A stretch of DNA of 64,000 bases from an uncultured Collinsella sp. (GTDB lineage Bacteria; Actinomycetota; Coriobacteriia; Coriobacteriales; Coriobacteriaceae): assembly GCA_900754745.1 (NCBI GenBank), contig CAAEEB010000043.1:1-64000 (forward strand), in the 5' to 3' direction. Each line of letters opens with the position of its first letter. The first letter of the stretch is position 1. Both the position numbers and the translations under genes were made by a program. The notes below the pieces were generated by a model. The model was not told where the DNA came from. It saw only the letters and a list, made by a program, of their open reading frames with translations, and did not search any database. Below are positions 27,714 to 36,344 of the stretch, piece after piece.

Positions 27714-29141
27714 CTACTCCCCCTCTCTGGACAGGTCAAACGCACGCGCCGTCTCGTCGTACAGCGCGCGATAGTTGGCGAGCATCTGCTCGTGTAGGTA
27801 GTAGGTCGCCACGCGACGCTGGCCGCGCTCCCCCATTTCCAGGCGGCGGGCACGGCTCGCGCACATGCGCTCCATGGCATCGGCCAGACCCTTGCGATAC
27901 ATGGGCGGGCTCACGAATCCAGCCACGCCAAAGTCGTCGCCGGGGGCGCCCTCGAGCAGCTCGCGGCAGCAGCCCACCTCGGTCGTCACGCAGGGGCGAC
28001 GCGCGCCCAGCGATTCCAGCACGCTCAACGGCTGGCCCTCGGAGATGCTCGTCAAAATGGTAAAGTCCAGCTTTTCCATGTACTCGACCACGTTGACGCG
28101 GCCGGTAAAAATCAAATCACGCACGCCCAGTGTCTCCACCAGCGCATGGCACTCGGCACCATATTCCTCGTCGTCCACGCCGCCCATAATATGCAGGCGC
28201 ACGTGCGGCAAGCGCTCATGCAACTCAAAGAAGGCATAGATCATGGTCTTAACGTCCTTGATGGGCGCCAGGCGCACCACCGCGCCAATGTCCACCCAGC
28301 CGTCATCGGGCTTTAAGGGAATGTCCTTAAAGCGGTCGAACTGGATGCCGTTAGGGATAACCAGGCATTTGTCCGCATCGCAGCCCATATCGATCTGCGT
28401 CTTGCGGGCATTGTGAAACAGGCTCGTCACGCGGAAAGCGCGGCGGTAGATCTCCTCCGAAAGCAGGTAGAAAAAGCGGATCCAGCGGTCCTTAAACGAG
28501 GGCACCACCCAGTCGGCGCGAATGATCTCCTCCTCGCGCTCGCGCGTGTAGATGCCGTGCTCGGTGAGCAGCACCGGCGCATGGTGAACGCTTGAGCCCA
28601 GACAGGCAAGCAGACCGCCGTAGCCAGTCGAGATGGCATGATACACGTCGGCTACCGGAACCTCACTACCCAGCAGATAGAGCACGGGCAGCAACATCGA
28701 ACGCATGGTGTGGAAGGCGTCCGCGAAAGGCGTATACGGGTACTCGGCCAGGCACACGTCGCGGAAGATGTCCATAAACGTGCGGCTCTGCAAAAATGAG
28801 AGCGGATGCACGTGGCGGCGCTGGAAAATGTCGAACAGCACGTCCCAATCGGGATTGGAGAGCGAAACCAGACGGCGCAATGCCTCGCGCTCGCGTTCGT
28901 CAAAGTCGACTTCCTCTTGCTCGCCCGAAAGACGCAGGGCATCGTCCAGGAACACCTCGTGCACCTCGACGACGTTGCCGGGCAGCTCGTAGACAAACTT
29001 GCCGCGGTCTTCGGCGTGAGCGCCAATCACCCACAGCACAAACTCATGTTCGGGCATGGCCGTGATATAGCCGTGCATCCAGGTGGACACACCGCCGTGC
29101 ACGTAGGGGTAGCAGCCCTCGAGCACCAAGCAGATTCTCAT
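27714..29141 (-). CDS. pelF: Pel glycosyltransferase PelF (GT4)
   Basis: PelF is the cytosolic glycosyltransferase that polymerises Pel from UDP-sugar. The 475-residue protein begins MRICLVLEGCYPYVHGGVST, the PelF/GT4 donor-loop opening with the GGVS motif. The C-terminal half has VVRLAPIKDVKTMIYAFFEL, the GT4 E-x7-E motif as SISEGQPLSVLESLGARRP, and DFGVAGFVSPP. It overlaps pelA by 4 bases and precedes pelG by 3. Pairing with PelG places it at the membrane complex with PelD and PelE. Confidence 0.93.
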   Translation of the reverse strand: MRICLVLEGCYPYVHGGVSTWMHGYITAMPEHEFVLWVIGAHAEDRGKFVYELPGNVVEVHEVFLDDALRLSGEQEEVDFDEREREALRRLVSLSNPDWDVLFDIFQRRHVHPLSFLQSRTFMDIFRDVCLAEYPYTPFADAFHTMRSMLLPVLYLLGSEVPVADVYHAISTGYGGLLACLGSSVHHAPVLLTEHGIYTREREEEIIRADWVVPSFKDRWIRFFYLLSEEIYRRAFRVTSLFHNARKTQIDMGCDADKCLVIPNGIQFDRFKDIPLKPDDGWVDIGAVVRLAPIKDVKTMIYAFFELHERLPHVRLHIMGGVDDEEYGAECHALVETLGVRDLIFTGRVNVVEYMEKLDFTILTSISEGQPLSVLESLGARRPCVTTEVGCCRELLEGAPGDDFGVAGFVSPPMYRKGLADAMERMCASRARRLEMGERGQRRVATYYLHEQMLANYRALYDETARAFDLSREGE

Positions 29142-31018
29142 CGGTCGCCACCCTCCTTACGCTCAATCGTCACGGTCTTGTCCGTCGCTTTGACTAGGTA
29201 CAGATCGCCCGTCAGGTGTTTAATCTCGCCACCGGACACCGCACCCGGCTTGCCGTTATTGGCGCGGAACATAAGCCAAGCCTCATCGTGGAAGTTGCCC
29301 AGGCTGAGCGTCCAGGCATCGTCTCTCGTATCCACGCTCACCGTCACGGAGGAAAAACGCTGGATGGCACCCGAGCACTCCGAACCCGTCTGGTGTCGCA
29401 GGTCGGGAGCGGACGTAGCAAGCCAGTCCAGATAGTCGACCAGGCCACCCTTGTAGACCCCCCAGCCCTCCGTAGCGCCGCGATCGGGATCCAGCAGATC
29501 GTCCGGGTGCATAAAGTGCGTACTCACGTAGTGCATGTTGAGCTCGGACACCGCGGCCAGACGCATATAGGCGTCATCGACCATGCCGCCCGAAACGACG
29601 CGCGGCTGCTCCACAATGCCATCGCTCGCCACGCCAAATTCCTGCACGTAGGGCAGGTCGGTTCCGTCCTCAAAGTACGTACTGGCAATGGTCTTAATGC
29701 GCGGCACGTCCTCGCCGATAATCTTGCGGGCGCGGGCCGAAAGGATATTCGACGGCGGCACGTAGACCGAACCGTGAGCGTTGGGCAGCACCTCGTCCTG
29801 GAAGGCAATAAGCTCGTTGAGCGATGCAACGAGCGTCTCCTTATTCTTCCACGTCTTGTAGTCGTACAGCGTGCCGTAATCGGTGTCCCAGAGCGCCAGC
29901 GGCTGATGATTGTAGCCGTGAAAGCCCAGCTCTCCGCCCATCTGCAGCAGCATGCCGCCAAAGTAGCGGAACTGTGTGGTATCCGCCTGGCGCGCGGGCT
30001 CGGTTTGATTGACCACGTCCTCGTAGTTTTCGATCATCACGCCGGTATAGCGAATGTCATATTGCTGCGCGAGTTTTTGCAGGTCGGGCCACCACACCTT
30101 GGCATAAAAATCGGCGATAGAAAGGCCGTAGTCGCGTTTAATGTACGTGCCATCGCCCGAGGGAACGGGGCTCGGGAAATCGTCCAGGTAAAACACCGCG
30201 CTATTGATGACCGGATAGGCCGTAGCATCGCCCAACAGGCTCACGGCCGCGGCATAGAAACCGCGCATGACCTTGTCGTAGATACCGATATTGCACACCA
30301 CGGTACGGCCGCTGCCGCAATCGCTCGACCAAATAAGCGGAGTACCCGTGTCGCCGGTTTTAGCCCACACGTGGGCCGTCTCACGCAGCGAAACCGAGAG
30401 CGACAAATCGAAGGGATCCGAGAGCTCATAACGCTGGCCACCGCCGATCATAAAGTCCTCGCTCGGCACGATGCTCTCCGCCGTCGAATATTCATAACCG
30501 GCAGAATCGATGCCCAGCTTGGGACCGATTGCCTGCAGATAGCTCGAATTGTCCGGCGTCATGGCGAGCATCAGCGAACCGCCGGCGCTCACCCAGCTCA
30601 TGATGTCGGAGAGGTGCGTACCGAGCCCATCGATCGAAGGCATCAGTAAAATCACGCGGTCGAAAGATGTGAGGGAAGGAATCGCATCAACACCATCGGT
30701 GGCAATATCCACATCGCGGTGGGCAATTTTCATGTCGAGCAGAATCTGGTCAAACTGCTCTTTGACGTCCTCGACGCCATCTTGGCCCGAGTCGGTAATA
30801 ACCAAGCACGTGGGCTTTTGGCCAAACATCGCCGAGCTTGCCGGCACCGCATCGTTGGCGGCGAGCATACCCAGCTTATGCTGCCCGGCGCTGTACTGCA
30901 CGCCGGCACGCTCGATCAACAGCACAGCGGCCATGGCGATAAAGACAGCCCATACCACGAGCAGCCCTATCCAACGAAAATGGCCCGCACGCTCGCGGAT
31001 ATGTTGCACCACGCTCAT
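29138..31018 (-). CDS. DUF2194 polysaccharide deacetylase-like protein (PelA deacetylase counterpart)
   Basis: The 626-residue protein has one N-terminal membrane anchor (WIGLLVVWAVFIAMAAVLLI) and an extracytoplasmic body. The first part (about 55-260) is a Rossmann-like domain (PTCLVITDSGQDGVEDV). A carbohydrate-esterase-like part follows with the candidate metal ligands SAVFYLDDFPSPVP (about 278-291) and LGFHGYNHQP (His-x3-His), plus STHFMHPDDLLDPDRG. Gram-positive Pel clusters carry a deacetylase of this type (PelA-DA) that partly de-N-acetylates the polymer. It overlaps pelE and pelF by 4 bases each. The short C-terminal beta domain (about 560-626) is unassigned. Confidence 0.85.
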   Translation of the reverse strand: MSVVQHIRERAGHFRWIGLLVVWAVFIAMAAVLLIERAGVQYSAGQHKLGMLAANDAVPASSAMFGQKPTCLVITDSGQDGVEDVKEQFDQILLDMKIAHRDVDIATDGVDAIPSLTSFDRVILLMPSIDGLGTHLSDIMSWVSAGGSLMLAMTPDNSSYLQAIGPKLGIDSAGYEYSTAESIVPSEDFMIGGGQRYELSDPFDLSLSVSLRETAHVWAKTGDTGTPLIWSSDCGSGRTVVCNIGIYDKVMRGFYAAAVSLLGDATAYPVINSAVFYLDDFPSPVPSGDGTYIKRDYGLSIADFYAKVWWPDLQKLAQQYDIRYTGVMIENYEDVVNQTEPARQADTTQFRYFGGMLLQMGGELGFHGYNHQPLALWDTDYGTLYDYKTWKNKETLVASLNELIAFQDEVLPNAHGSVYVPPSNILSARARKIIGEDVPRIKTIASTYFEDGTDLPYVQEFGVASDGIVEQPRVVSGGMVDDAYMRLAAVSELNMHYVSTHFMHPDDLLDPDRGATEGWGVYKGGLVDYLDWLATSAPDLRHQTGSECSGAIQRFSSVTVSVDTRDDAWTLSLGNFHDEAWLMFRANNGKPGAVSGGEIKHLTGDLYLVKATDKTVTIERKEGGDR

Positions 31019-31920
31019 CGGGCCTCCTCTCCTTCACGCCAAAATGCCAGCCTCTCGCGATTTTCGGCATTCAAATACACGTGCTGCTTGTCGATCGCGT
31101 CGACTACACGCCGCACCGCCTGCCCATCGCGACGAATCACAGCCAAGCGCAAGCAGAGCATCCACACGTCCTGCTCGTCTGACGCATCGATCACCAACTG
31201 GCTAGCGACGTCCTCTGCCTTATCGATCTCGCCGGCATCGGCCAGCGCCGTGGCATAGCGAATGCGCAGCGCAGGCCCGTCCTCGCGTTCGCAACGACGC
31301 GCGAGCAGGCGTGCATACTGCTGACGCTGAATCTGTGCCACGCGGCCTTCTGCCAAACCCGAGTCCAAATAGGCGCCCAAAAAGTCGCAATACGCATCCA
31401 AGTTATGCGAGCTTGGATCGGTCTTAAACGCACGCTCCAACTGCTGCAGTTTAAGGTCGGACTCCTTGGAAATCTGCGCCACCGCCGTCGCGGCATAGTG
31501 CGCGACCTCGACATCGTCGTTGAGTTTTGCTGCCTGCAACTGTGCCAGGTACGCATCCGGATCCTCGGTAAGCATGGAGAGCATCAGACGGCGGCGGTCG
31601 CCCGGGTCGTTAACGATCAGCGCTTCCTCGAGCGGCACCACGCCATCATCGCCCTCGCGCCCCTGCACCAGCATGCTGCGATGCATGTCGTCGTTAATGC
31701 GCAGCGACTCCAGCGTGGCGTCCTTAAGGTCGTCACCGAACACCGCGCTACGCAGCGAGAGCAGCACCACGAGCAACGGGCCCCACAGCGGTACGAGCAC
31801 CATCACGGCAAGCATGTGCCCGCGAACCGGCAGCAGGCCCAGTTTCATAAGCGTCCACAGCACCAGACAAACCAGCGCATGAAGTAATAGCAGTACGGCA
31901 GCAACGACAAGCGAGATCAA
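31015..31920 (-). CDS. pelE: PelE-like membrane-anchored helical-repeat protein
   Basis: The 301-residue protein has two N-terminal membrane segments (LVVAAVLLLLHALVCLVLWT and MLAVMVLVPLWGPLLVVLLS) and a cytosolic helical domain with TPR-like spacing (DDVEVAHYAATAVAQISKES, DLKLQQLERAFKTDPSSHNL, then DEQDVWMLCLRLAVIRRDGQ). This matches the architecture of PelE, which binds PelD and completes the PelDEFG complex. Sequence identity alone would be weak; the call rests on topology and position, with 4-base overlaps to pelD upstream and pelA downstream. Confidence 0.82.
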   Translation of the reverse strand: MISLVVAAVLLLLHALVCLVLWTLMKLGLLPVRGHMLAVMVLVPLWGPLLVVLLSLRSAVFGDDLKDATLESLRINDDMHRSMLVQGREGDDGVVPLEEALIVNDPGDRRRLMLSMLTEDPDAYLAQLQAAKLNDDVEVAHYAATAVAQISKESDLKLQQLERAFKTDPSSHNLDAYCDFLGAYLDSGLAEGRVAQIQRQQYARLLARRCEREDGPALRIRYATALADAGEIDKAEDVASQLVIDASDEQDVWMLCLRLAVIRRDGQAVRRVVDAIDKQHVYLNAENRERLAFWREGEEAR

Positions 31921-34085
31921 GCGGCCTCCCCCTCACCGTTGCCAACGGGCGCAATGCGCTGCAGCAGGGCCACAACATCCTCGCTGTCGACGGGCTCCAC
32001 CGTAATGTGCTTGGCGTCCAAGCGCGCACAAATAACGGGAAGGTCGGCCTCGGTCGCCTGACGCATGAGCAGGTAAAGCGTGTCGCCATCGACCAGGCCT
32101 GCAGCATCGCTCTCGCGAATCGCCGACCCAATGGCGCCGACCAGCTCGCCAACAGGCTCCATGCCCGGCACCACGCGCAGGAGCAAGAAGCTCCCCATCT
32201 TGTTGTCCGCAAGCGCTTGCTCGGCGGCAAGCTCCCGGCCAAAGGCATCGTGGTTGAGCACGCACGTGCCGGCAACGCAGCGCTTATCCTGCGCCACGGC
32301 CTCGTAATCGAAGGCGCGTCCCAGCGCGCTTTCCACCAGGCCGCACAGGATGCGGAACAGGTTTTGGTAGTACAGGGTCATTTGGCTTTCGGCCACGTGA
32401 CGCACAAAGATCAACACGGCGGGGGCTCCATCGCGCTCGATCGCATAGCCAAACATCGGAAGCCCCGGCGTCAGTGCGCGGTTCACCCACAAACCAGAGA
32501 TCGAGCCTTGGAGCACGGGCGCAAGGTCGTCGAGCGAGAGCGAGCGCGGCACATTGTTGGAAATCGCCGGGCTCGCCGCTACCAGGCGCGCAAATGCCCC
32601 GCCCGAAACATGGTAGATCGTCACCGAATCGTTCTCGAGAATCTCACCCAGCAGCTCGCAGCACTTGCGGTATATATCACGCGGGTTGAGTACGTCGAGC
32701 TCCTGCGTCACGGCAAAGATCTTGCCAAAGCTGTCGTGGCGACCCACAATCTGTCGCTTATAGGCACGCTTGTCCTCAATCGCGTCATGATAGAGCCGCG
32801 TTAGGAACGTGTTACGGTTTCGCACAAGCTCGTTCTCGTCACGCTCCGCCTTAACGGCCTCGCTGTTGCGCAGCTGTACATAGCCGCACACGGCGCCCAC
32901 CACAAAGTACGCGATAAACGGTAGCCAGTTAGACGGCTCGTAGAATAGGCCCTGGAAGGTATAGCCATACTGGGTAAAGTAGCTCACAGCCAGACCAATA
33001 GACGCAAGCAGCGCGGCGACCAGGCCAAAGTCGAGCCCGTAGAGCGTGCCAATCAGAACCACATAGAGCAGGCGATAATCGAGCACGTTAAGCTGGGCCG
33101 ATTGGGAGAACAGATGCTCCAGCACCTCGAACAGCACCCATGCGAAGCCCGTCTCCAGGCATTTAATGGGCAGCGCGCGCAGCTGGATGCGATCGATGGC
33201 CGCACGAAGGGGATTAACCTTTTTGGTGCGGGTGTTAACCCAGCGGGCGTGGATGGTCGAAAGGTCGCGCAGCAGGTCGTAACGCTGAAACCAGCCATAG
33301 CGTTTGCGAGCAACATCGCCTGCGGGCAACGCATAGCCGGTCGACTCTCCATAGGCAACGGACAGCCCGGGGAACAGACCCTGGAGCGCGCCGCCCAAGT
33401 CGCCCGTTGTGCGATGGAAAGCATCTGCAACGTCGAGCGTCTCAAAGGTCGCATCCCAACTGTCAAAGACGCGATGCACCAGTACCGCTAGCTCCTCCGC
33501 GCACAGCAGGGGTAACGGCGCTTCCGCGGCACCTTGGAACGCGACCGACCCGGTCGAGCACGCCTCGAACAGCGATACCAAGAAGGGGTCGTCGAGCGCC
33601 GCGGAGGCGGTATAAAGATAGGGCGTGCGTAGGATCTTGGCCTGGATGCCATCTTGCGAGGCGTAGTAGCGACAGAGGTCGTTGGCCGCGCGGGCAATAA
33701 TGCCCTTGCCGGTTTGGGCGGCAGCATCTGTAGCATCAAGCGAATCGGCATTGCTCGCTGCGCCACCAGCACCCTCCGCGCCCGCAGGACCCGCCACAAA
33801 CAGCAGCTGCACACGGCGGCCCATACAGGCACGAAACACCGAGCGCAGCAACTCAATGTCGCCAAAGGTCTCGGTATGCGGAGTGAGATAAGTGGAGAGG
33901 TAGACCACGCGGTCGAATTCATAAGCCTGGTCCAGGTGGCGCAGCAGCTCTTTCCACGAGCTGTGGGACGAAGACTCGCGCTGTGCATCGTCGGCAGCTA
34001 CAACCTGAACATGGTCGCCGGGAAACGCCTTGGCACAAAAGTCGTCGTCAACATATGCGGTATTGCCAACAACCAGCACCTCCAT
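31917..34085 (-). CDS. pelD: PelD: cyclic-di-GMP receptor with an N-terminal Rossmann-like domain
   Basis: With the ATG at 34085 (after AAGGGAAGGGGCG) the protein has 722 residues. Residues 1 to about 290 look like a sugar-epimerase/Rossmann fold (MEVLVVGNTAYVDDDF, YEFDRVVYLSTYLTPHTETF). Then come four membrane segments (about 325-425, for example LPFIAYFVVGAVCGYVQL), a GAF domain (IYRKCCELLGEILENDSVTI) and a degenerate GGDEF domain. In the latter the inhibitory site reads IRESD, so the RxxD that binds cyclic-di-GMP is kept, while the GGDEF signature is VDGDTLYLL and cannot be catalytic. PelD should therefore switch on Pel synthesis when cyclic-di-GMP rises. It is the first gene of the operon. 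Confidence 0.9.
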   Translation of the reverse strand: MEVLVVGNTAYVDDDFCAKAFPGDHVQVVAADDAQRESSSHSSWKELLRHLDQAYEFDRVVYLSTYLTPHTETFGDIELLRSVFRACMGRRVQLLFVAGPAGAEGAGGAASNADSLDATDAAAQTGKGIIARAANDLCRYYASQDGIQAKILRTPYLYTASAALDDPFLVSLFEACSTGSVAFQGAAEAPLPLLCAEELAVLVHRVFDSWDATFETLDVADAFHRTTGDLGGALQGLFPGLSVAYGESTGYALPAGDVARKRYGWFQRYDLLRDLSTIHARWVNTRTKKVNPLRAAIDRIQLRALPIKCLETGFAWVLFEVLEHLFSQSAQLNVLDYRLLYVVLIGTLYGLDFGLVAALLASIGLAVSYFTQYGYTFQGLFYEPSNWLPFIAYFVVGAVCGYVQLRNSEAVKAERDENELVRNRNTFLTRLYHDAIEDKRAYKRQIVGRHDSFGKIFAVTQELDVLNPRDIYRKCCELLGEILENDSVTIYHVSGGAFARLVAASPAISNNVPRSLSLDDLAPVLQGSISGLWVNRALTPGLPMFGYAIERDGAPAVLIFVRHVAESQMTLYYQNLFRILCGLVESALGRAFDYEAVAQDKRCVAGTCVLNHDAFGRELAAEQALADNKMGSFLLLRVVPGMEPVGELVGAIGSAIRESDAAGLVDGDTLYLLMRQATEADLPVICARLDAKHITVEPVDSEDVVALLQRIAPVGNGEGEAA

Positions 34086-34257
34086 GGCGCGCCCCTTCCC
34101 TTTAATTCCACTTTTGTCATAGTCAAACATGCGTATTGTACGCTGTCAACGCAGGCCGAGGCGCCTTTAAGGCTGTATTAAGAACATCTTCAGAGGATGG
34201 GGTGAGGAGCACCTTACCGTGAGTCGCCCTCAATCGTCGTACATTTAATCTGAAGCT

Positions 34258-35361
34258 CTAATACCTCGATAGAATCTCATCTCTATTATCTTTGAGATAC
34301 TTGTCAAAATCCGGCACAGCAAATTGAACATAGCCCCTCTGAGGCGCCTGGATTACTTCTCGTGAAAGCAGCTTGGCCCTAACAGAACTCAGCTCACTCG
34401 TCTTTTTACCAAGGCGTTTGGCTAAATTCGAGGTCTTGGATTGCCTACTATCCTCGCACATGGCATACAGGTAGTTGATTTCATTACGGGAAAGACCCGA
34501 AATTGCAGGCTCGTGAACCACGTCGTGGAAACGCGCTTCGGCGAGTAGGATACCTTCATCAACATCGCGCCCAGTAACGAGAGTTGATTTCTCCCGATGA
34601 AGGTTGGCGCGCTGCCAGATTGAATACCCAACAAGTTGAACTAAATACGCATAACCTTTTGTTGCTCTCGCCGCTTTTGATAGCAAATCCCCGTCGAGAG
34701 AAAGACCGGTCGCGTTAAAGCTATCACTCAAAGAAAGTGCAATCTCGATTTGATTGATAGGAGCAAGGTCTTCGGGAACCGCGCGGCGAAGAAAAGTAAG
34801 TGCCTTGCCGTTAATGAGATCCATAACGCCCGATGGCAATCCGGCAAAGGCAAGAGCGATGTTGACTTTCTCCCCAATGAGTAATTGAACTGTTGAGGCA
34901 ATAATACGCATTTCCTCAACTGGGGCATCTTGGACTTCATCAACAGCGATGAACAAGCCCTTTGAGCCCTGTGCAATCTGCTTTAGTTTTGCCCGAAGGC
35001 TCATTTCGCTTGAAGAAATGTCCAACTTGGCAGAAGCAATACCAACGTTAACGCCAAGCGAAGCGGAGGAAAAAGTCAGTTGGTCTTGAATCTGCTCCAT
35101 AAGATCGTGCGACAAACGCGGACCAGCCGAAACAACAACGGCCTTCCAATCCAGTTCAATCGCTCGGTCGCGCAGATCGCAAAGAAGAACCGTTTTCCCC
35201 GACCCGCGCGGGCCTGTGATTCGCATAAGACGTGCGGGGGCGCCAACGCCGGACACGAGACCCTCCACGAACTCGAGAGAGATATCATCACGACCGATGA
35301 TTCGAGGAGGCTCCGCACCGGCGGTCGGACGAAATGGATTGTAGAACTTGGCTTTGTCCAT
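34258..35361 (-). CDS. Stand-alone AAA ATPase (archaeal-ATPase type)
   Basis: The 367-residue protein starts MDKAKFYNPFRPTAGAEPPR, with an IIGRDD lead-in to the ATPase. Walker A is MRITGPRGSGKTVLL (about residues 47-61), Walker B is GLFIAVDEVQDAP (about 136-148), and a C-terminal winged helix follows (SGLSRNEINYLYAMCEDSRQ, then TSELSSVRAKLLSREVIQAP). Such single-gene ATPases are frequent in accessory regions of actinobacteria; their role is unknown, with defence or DNA-linked functions possible. It is visibly AT-richer than the pel operon, and its upstream region is extremely AT-rich and palindromic, which suggests horizontal gain. Confidence 0.85.
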   Translation of the reverse strand: MDKAKFYNPFRPTAGAEPPRIIGRDDISLEFVEGLVSGVGAPARLMRITGPRGSGKTVLLCDLRDRAIELDWKAVVVSAGPRLSHDLMEQIQDQLTFSSASLGVNVGIASAKLDISSSEMSLRAKLKQIAQGSKGLFIAVDEVQDAPVEEMRIIASTVQLLIGEKVNIALAFAGLPSGVMDLINGKALTFLRRAVPEDLAPINQIEIALSLSDSFNATGLSLDGDLLSKAARATKGYAYLVQLVGYSIWQRANLHREKSTLVTGRDVDEGILLAEARFHDVVHEPAISGLSRNEINYLYAMCEDSRQSKTSNLAKRLGKKTSELSSVRAKLLSREVIQAPQRGYVQFAVPDFDKYLKDNRDEILSRY

Positions 35362-35389
35362 AACCAGAATCCTCAGGCAAACGTCGCTT

Positions 35390-35440
35390 ATATAAATTTA
35401 TAAACTAGTATATATGTATATATAGGTTTATAAGCGGCTA
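35390..35440. promoter_or_regulatory. AT-rich palindromic control region upstream of the ATPase
   Basis: TTATAAAC (35398-35405) and GTTTATAA (35426-35433) are exact inverse copies flanking a 20-base A/T stretch (TATATATGTATATATA). The longer outer words GCTTATA and TATAAGC also match. It lies 37-72 bases before the ATPase start and is far more AT-rich than the rest of the window. It is probably a promoter with a dimer-binding operator. Confidence 0.55.
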
Positions 35441-35472
35441 TACAATCGATAATGTAAAGAGAATTCATCGAA

Positions 35473-35691
35473 TTAGGGGATACATTCAGGCAAAACTAAC
35501 CCAACGAAACAAAAATGTGGAGATAAATGCTCAATCGTAGCCAGACGATCACCAACGCCGATCCTGCACGTGCAATAAATACAGAGATGGCCCTGCTCTG
35601 CAAGCAAGGCCTCCAGAACTTCTCGCTTGCTCTCCCCGCGCAACGCTGTGTAATTAAACGTAGTATCGGGGGTGTTGCGTATGGCCCTCTT
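35473..35691 (-). pseudogene. Remnant of a PtuB-like HNH endonuclease
   Basis: The frame reads IRNTPDTTFNYTALRGESKR, then EVLEALLAEQGHLCIYCTCR and IEHLSPH. This is the N-terminal half of the TIGR02646/PtuB HNH family (Cys-x2-Cys and the first HNH histidine). After SPH the sequence turns into an unrelated tail and stops (FCFVGLVLPECIP), so the rest of the nuclease is missing. It overlaps the end of the PtuA-like fragment in the +1 frame, the normal ptuA-ptuB arrangement. The same AAA-HNH pair also serves as the effector of some retrons. Confidence 0.72.
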
Positions 35692-35992
35692 GGAACAAAT
35701 CGAACAATCGACCCGCCTCTTCAGGTCGAGAGGATGCGCCCAGAACGGTGTTGAGAATATCCCCGGCATCGCGTCCACGCGTTTCCATAGCAGGCACCGT
35801 TGCAGCGTCCTCTCCAAGAATGCGGATGTTACCGCGAGGTACCGACGCCACCACAACAGGTGAATGCGTTGTAACTATAAACTGTACGTTTGGAAATATA
35901 CGAACCAGGTCCTCGAGAATCCGCGCCTGCCAGCGGGGATGCAAATGAAGGTCAATCTCATCGATCATAACAACGCCGCATGGCCAACCACT
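35654..35992 (-). pseudogene. Remnant of a PtuA-like AAA ATPase (C-terminal end only)
   Basis: Only the last 112 codons survive: SGWPCGVVMIDEIDLHLHPR (Walker B and D-loop of SMC/OLD-type ATPases), then LVRIFPNVQFIVTTHSPVVV (the switch histidine) and EEAGRLFDLFQEGHTQHPRY at the end. An in-frame stop lies immediately upstream, and the Walker A half is gone. Together with the HNH fragment it identifies a decayed Septu-type or retron-effector defence pair. The 35993-36180 stretch upstream shows no further recognisable coding sequence. Confidence 0.75.
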
Positions 35993-36178
35993 TCAGACTT
36001 CAATTGTGCAGAGAAAAATGGGCAGGAGATAAGGCCTTTCGAGTCAGCGTTAGTGTAAGGATGTCGATGGCTAACCGCCAAACGCAAGCGGCCCCTGTCT
36101 TAGAATCTGGAATTGCTACATAACTCATAAATCGTGGAGCCCGCAGAAACAGAGTAGATCAACTTCGCATTTGTGAAC

Positions 36179-36203
36179 AAAAAAGCCCAGCAAAAGCTGA
36201 GCT
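36179..36203 (-). terminator. tRNA-Arg terminator
   Basis: On the minus strand the stem AGCTCAGC/GCTGGGCT with loop TTTT is followed by a run of six T, 15 bases after the tRNA-Arg gene. It is a good factor-independent terminator. Confidence 0.8.
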
Positions 36204-36217
36204 TATTAAACAAAAGG

Positions 36218-36291
36218 TGCTCCATGGCGGATTCGAACCGTCGACCTTGGGATTAGAAGTCCCCTGCTCTATCCAACTGAGCTAATGGAGC
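36218..36291 (-). tRNA. tRNA-Arg (UCU)
   Basis: A 74-base cloverleaf on the minus strand with acceptor GCTCCAT/ATGGAGC, discriminator A, anticodon loop ACTTCTAAT (anticodon TCT, Arg) and T-loop GGTTCGAATCC. No CCA is encoded. It sits between two clusters of broken genes, and tRNA genes are common integration points; no flanking duplicate of its 3' end was found in the window. Confidence 0.95.
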
Positions 36292-36344
36292 AAATAACCA
36301 CACGCCAAGCAAGCGCGAGCCCGCCAAGCGCAAATAAGTATAAC

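Noticed and set aside
36218-36291. Integrated element with attachment sites at tRNA-Arg
   Set aside because: Broken genes flank the tRNA, but no integrase and no repeated copy of the tRNA 3' end are visible in the window.
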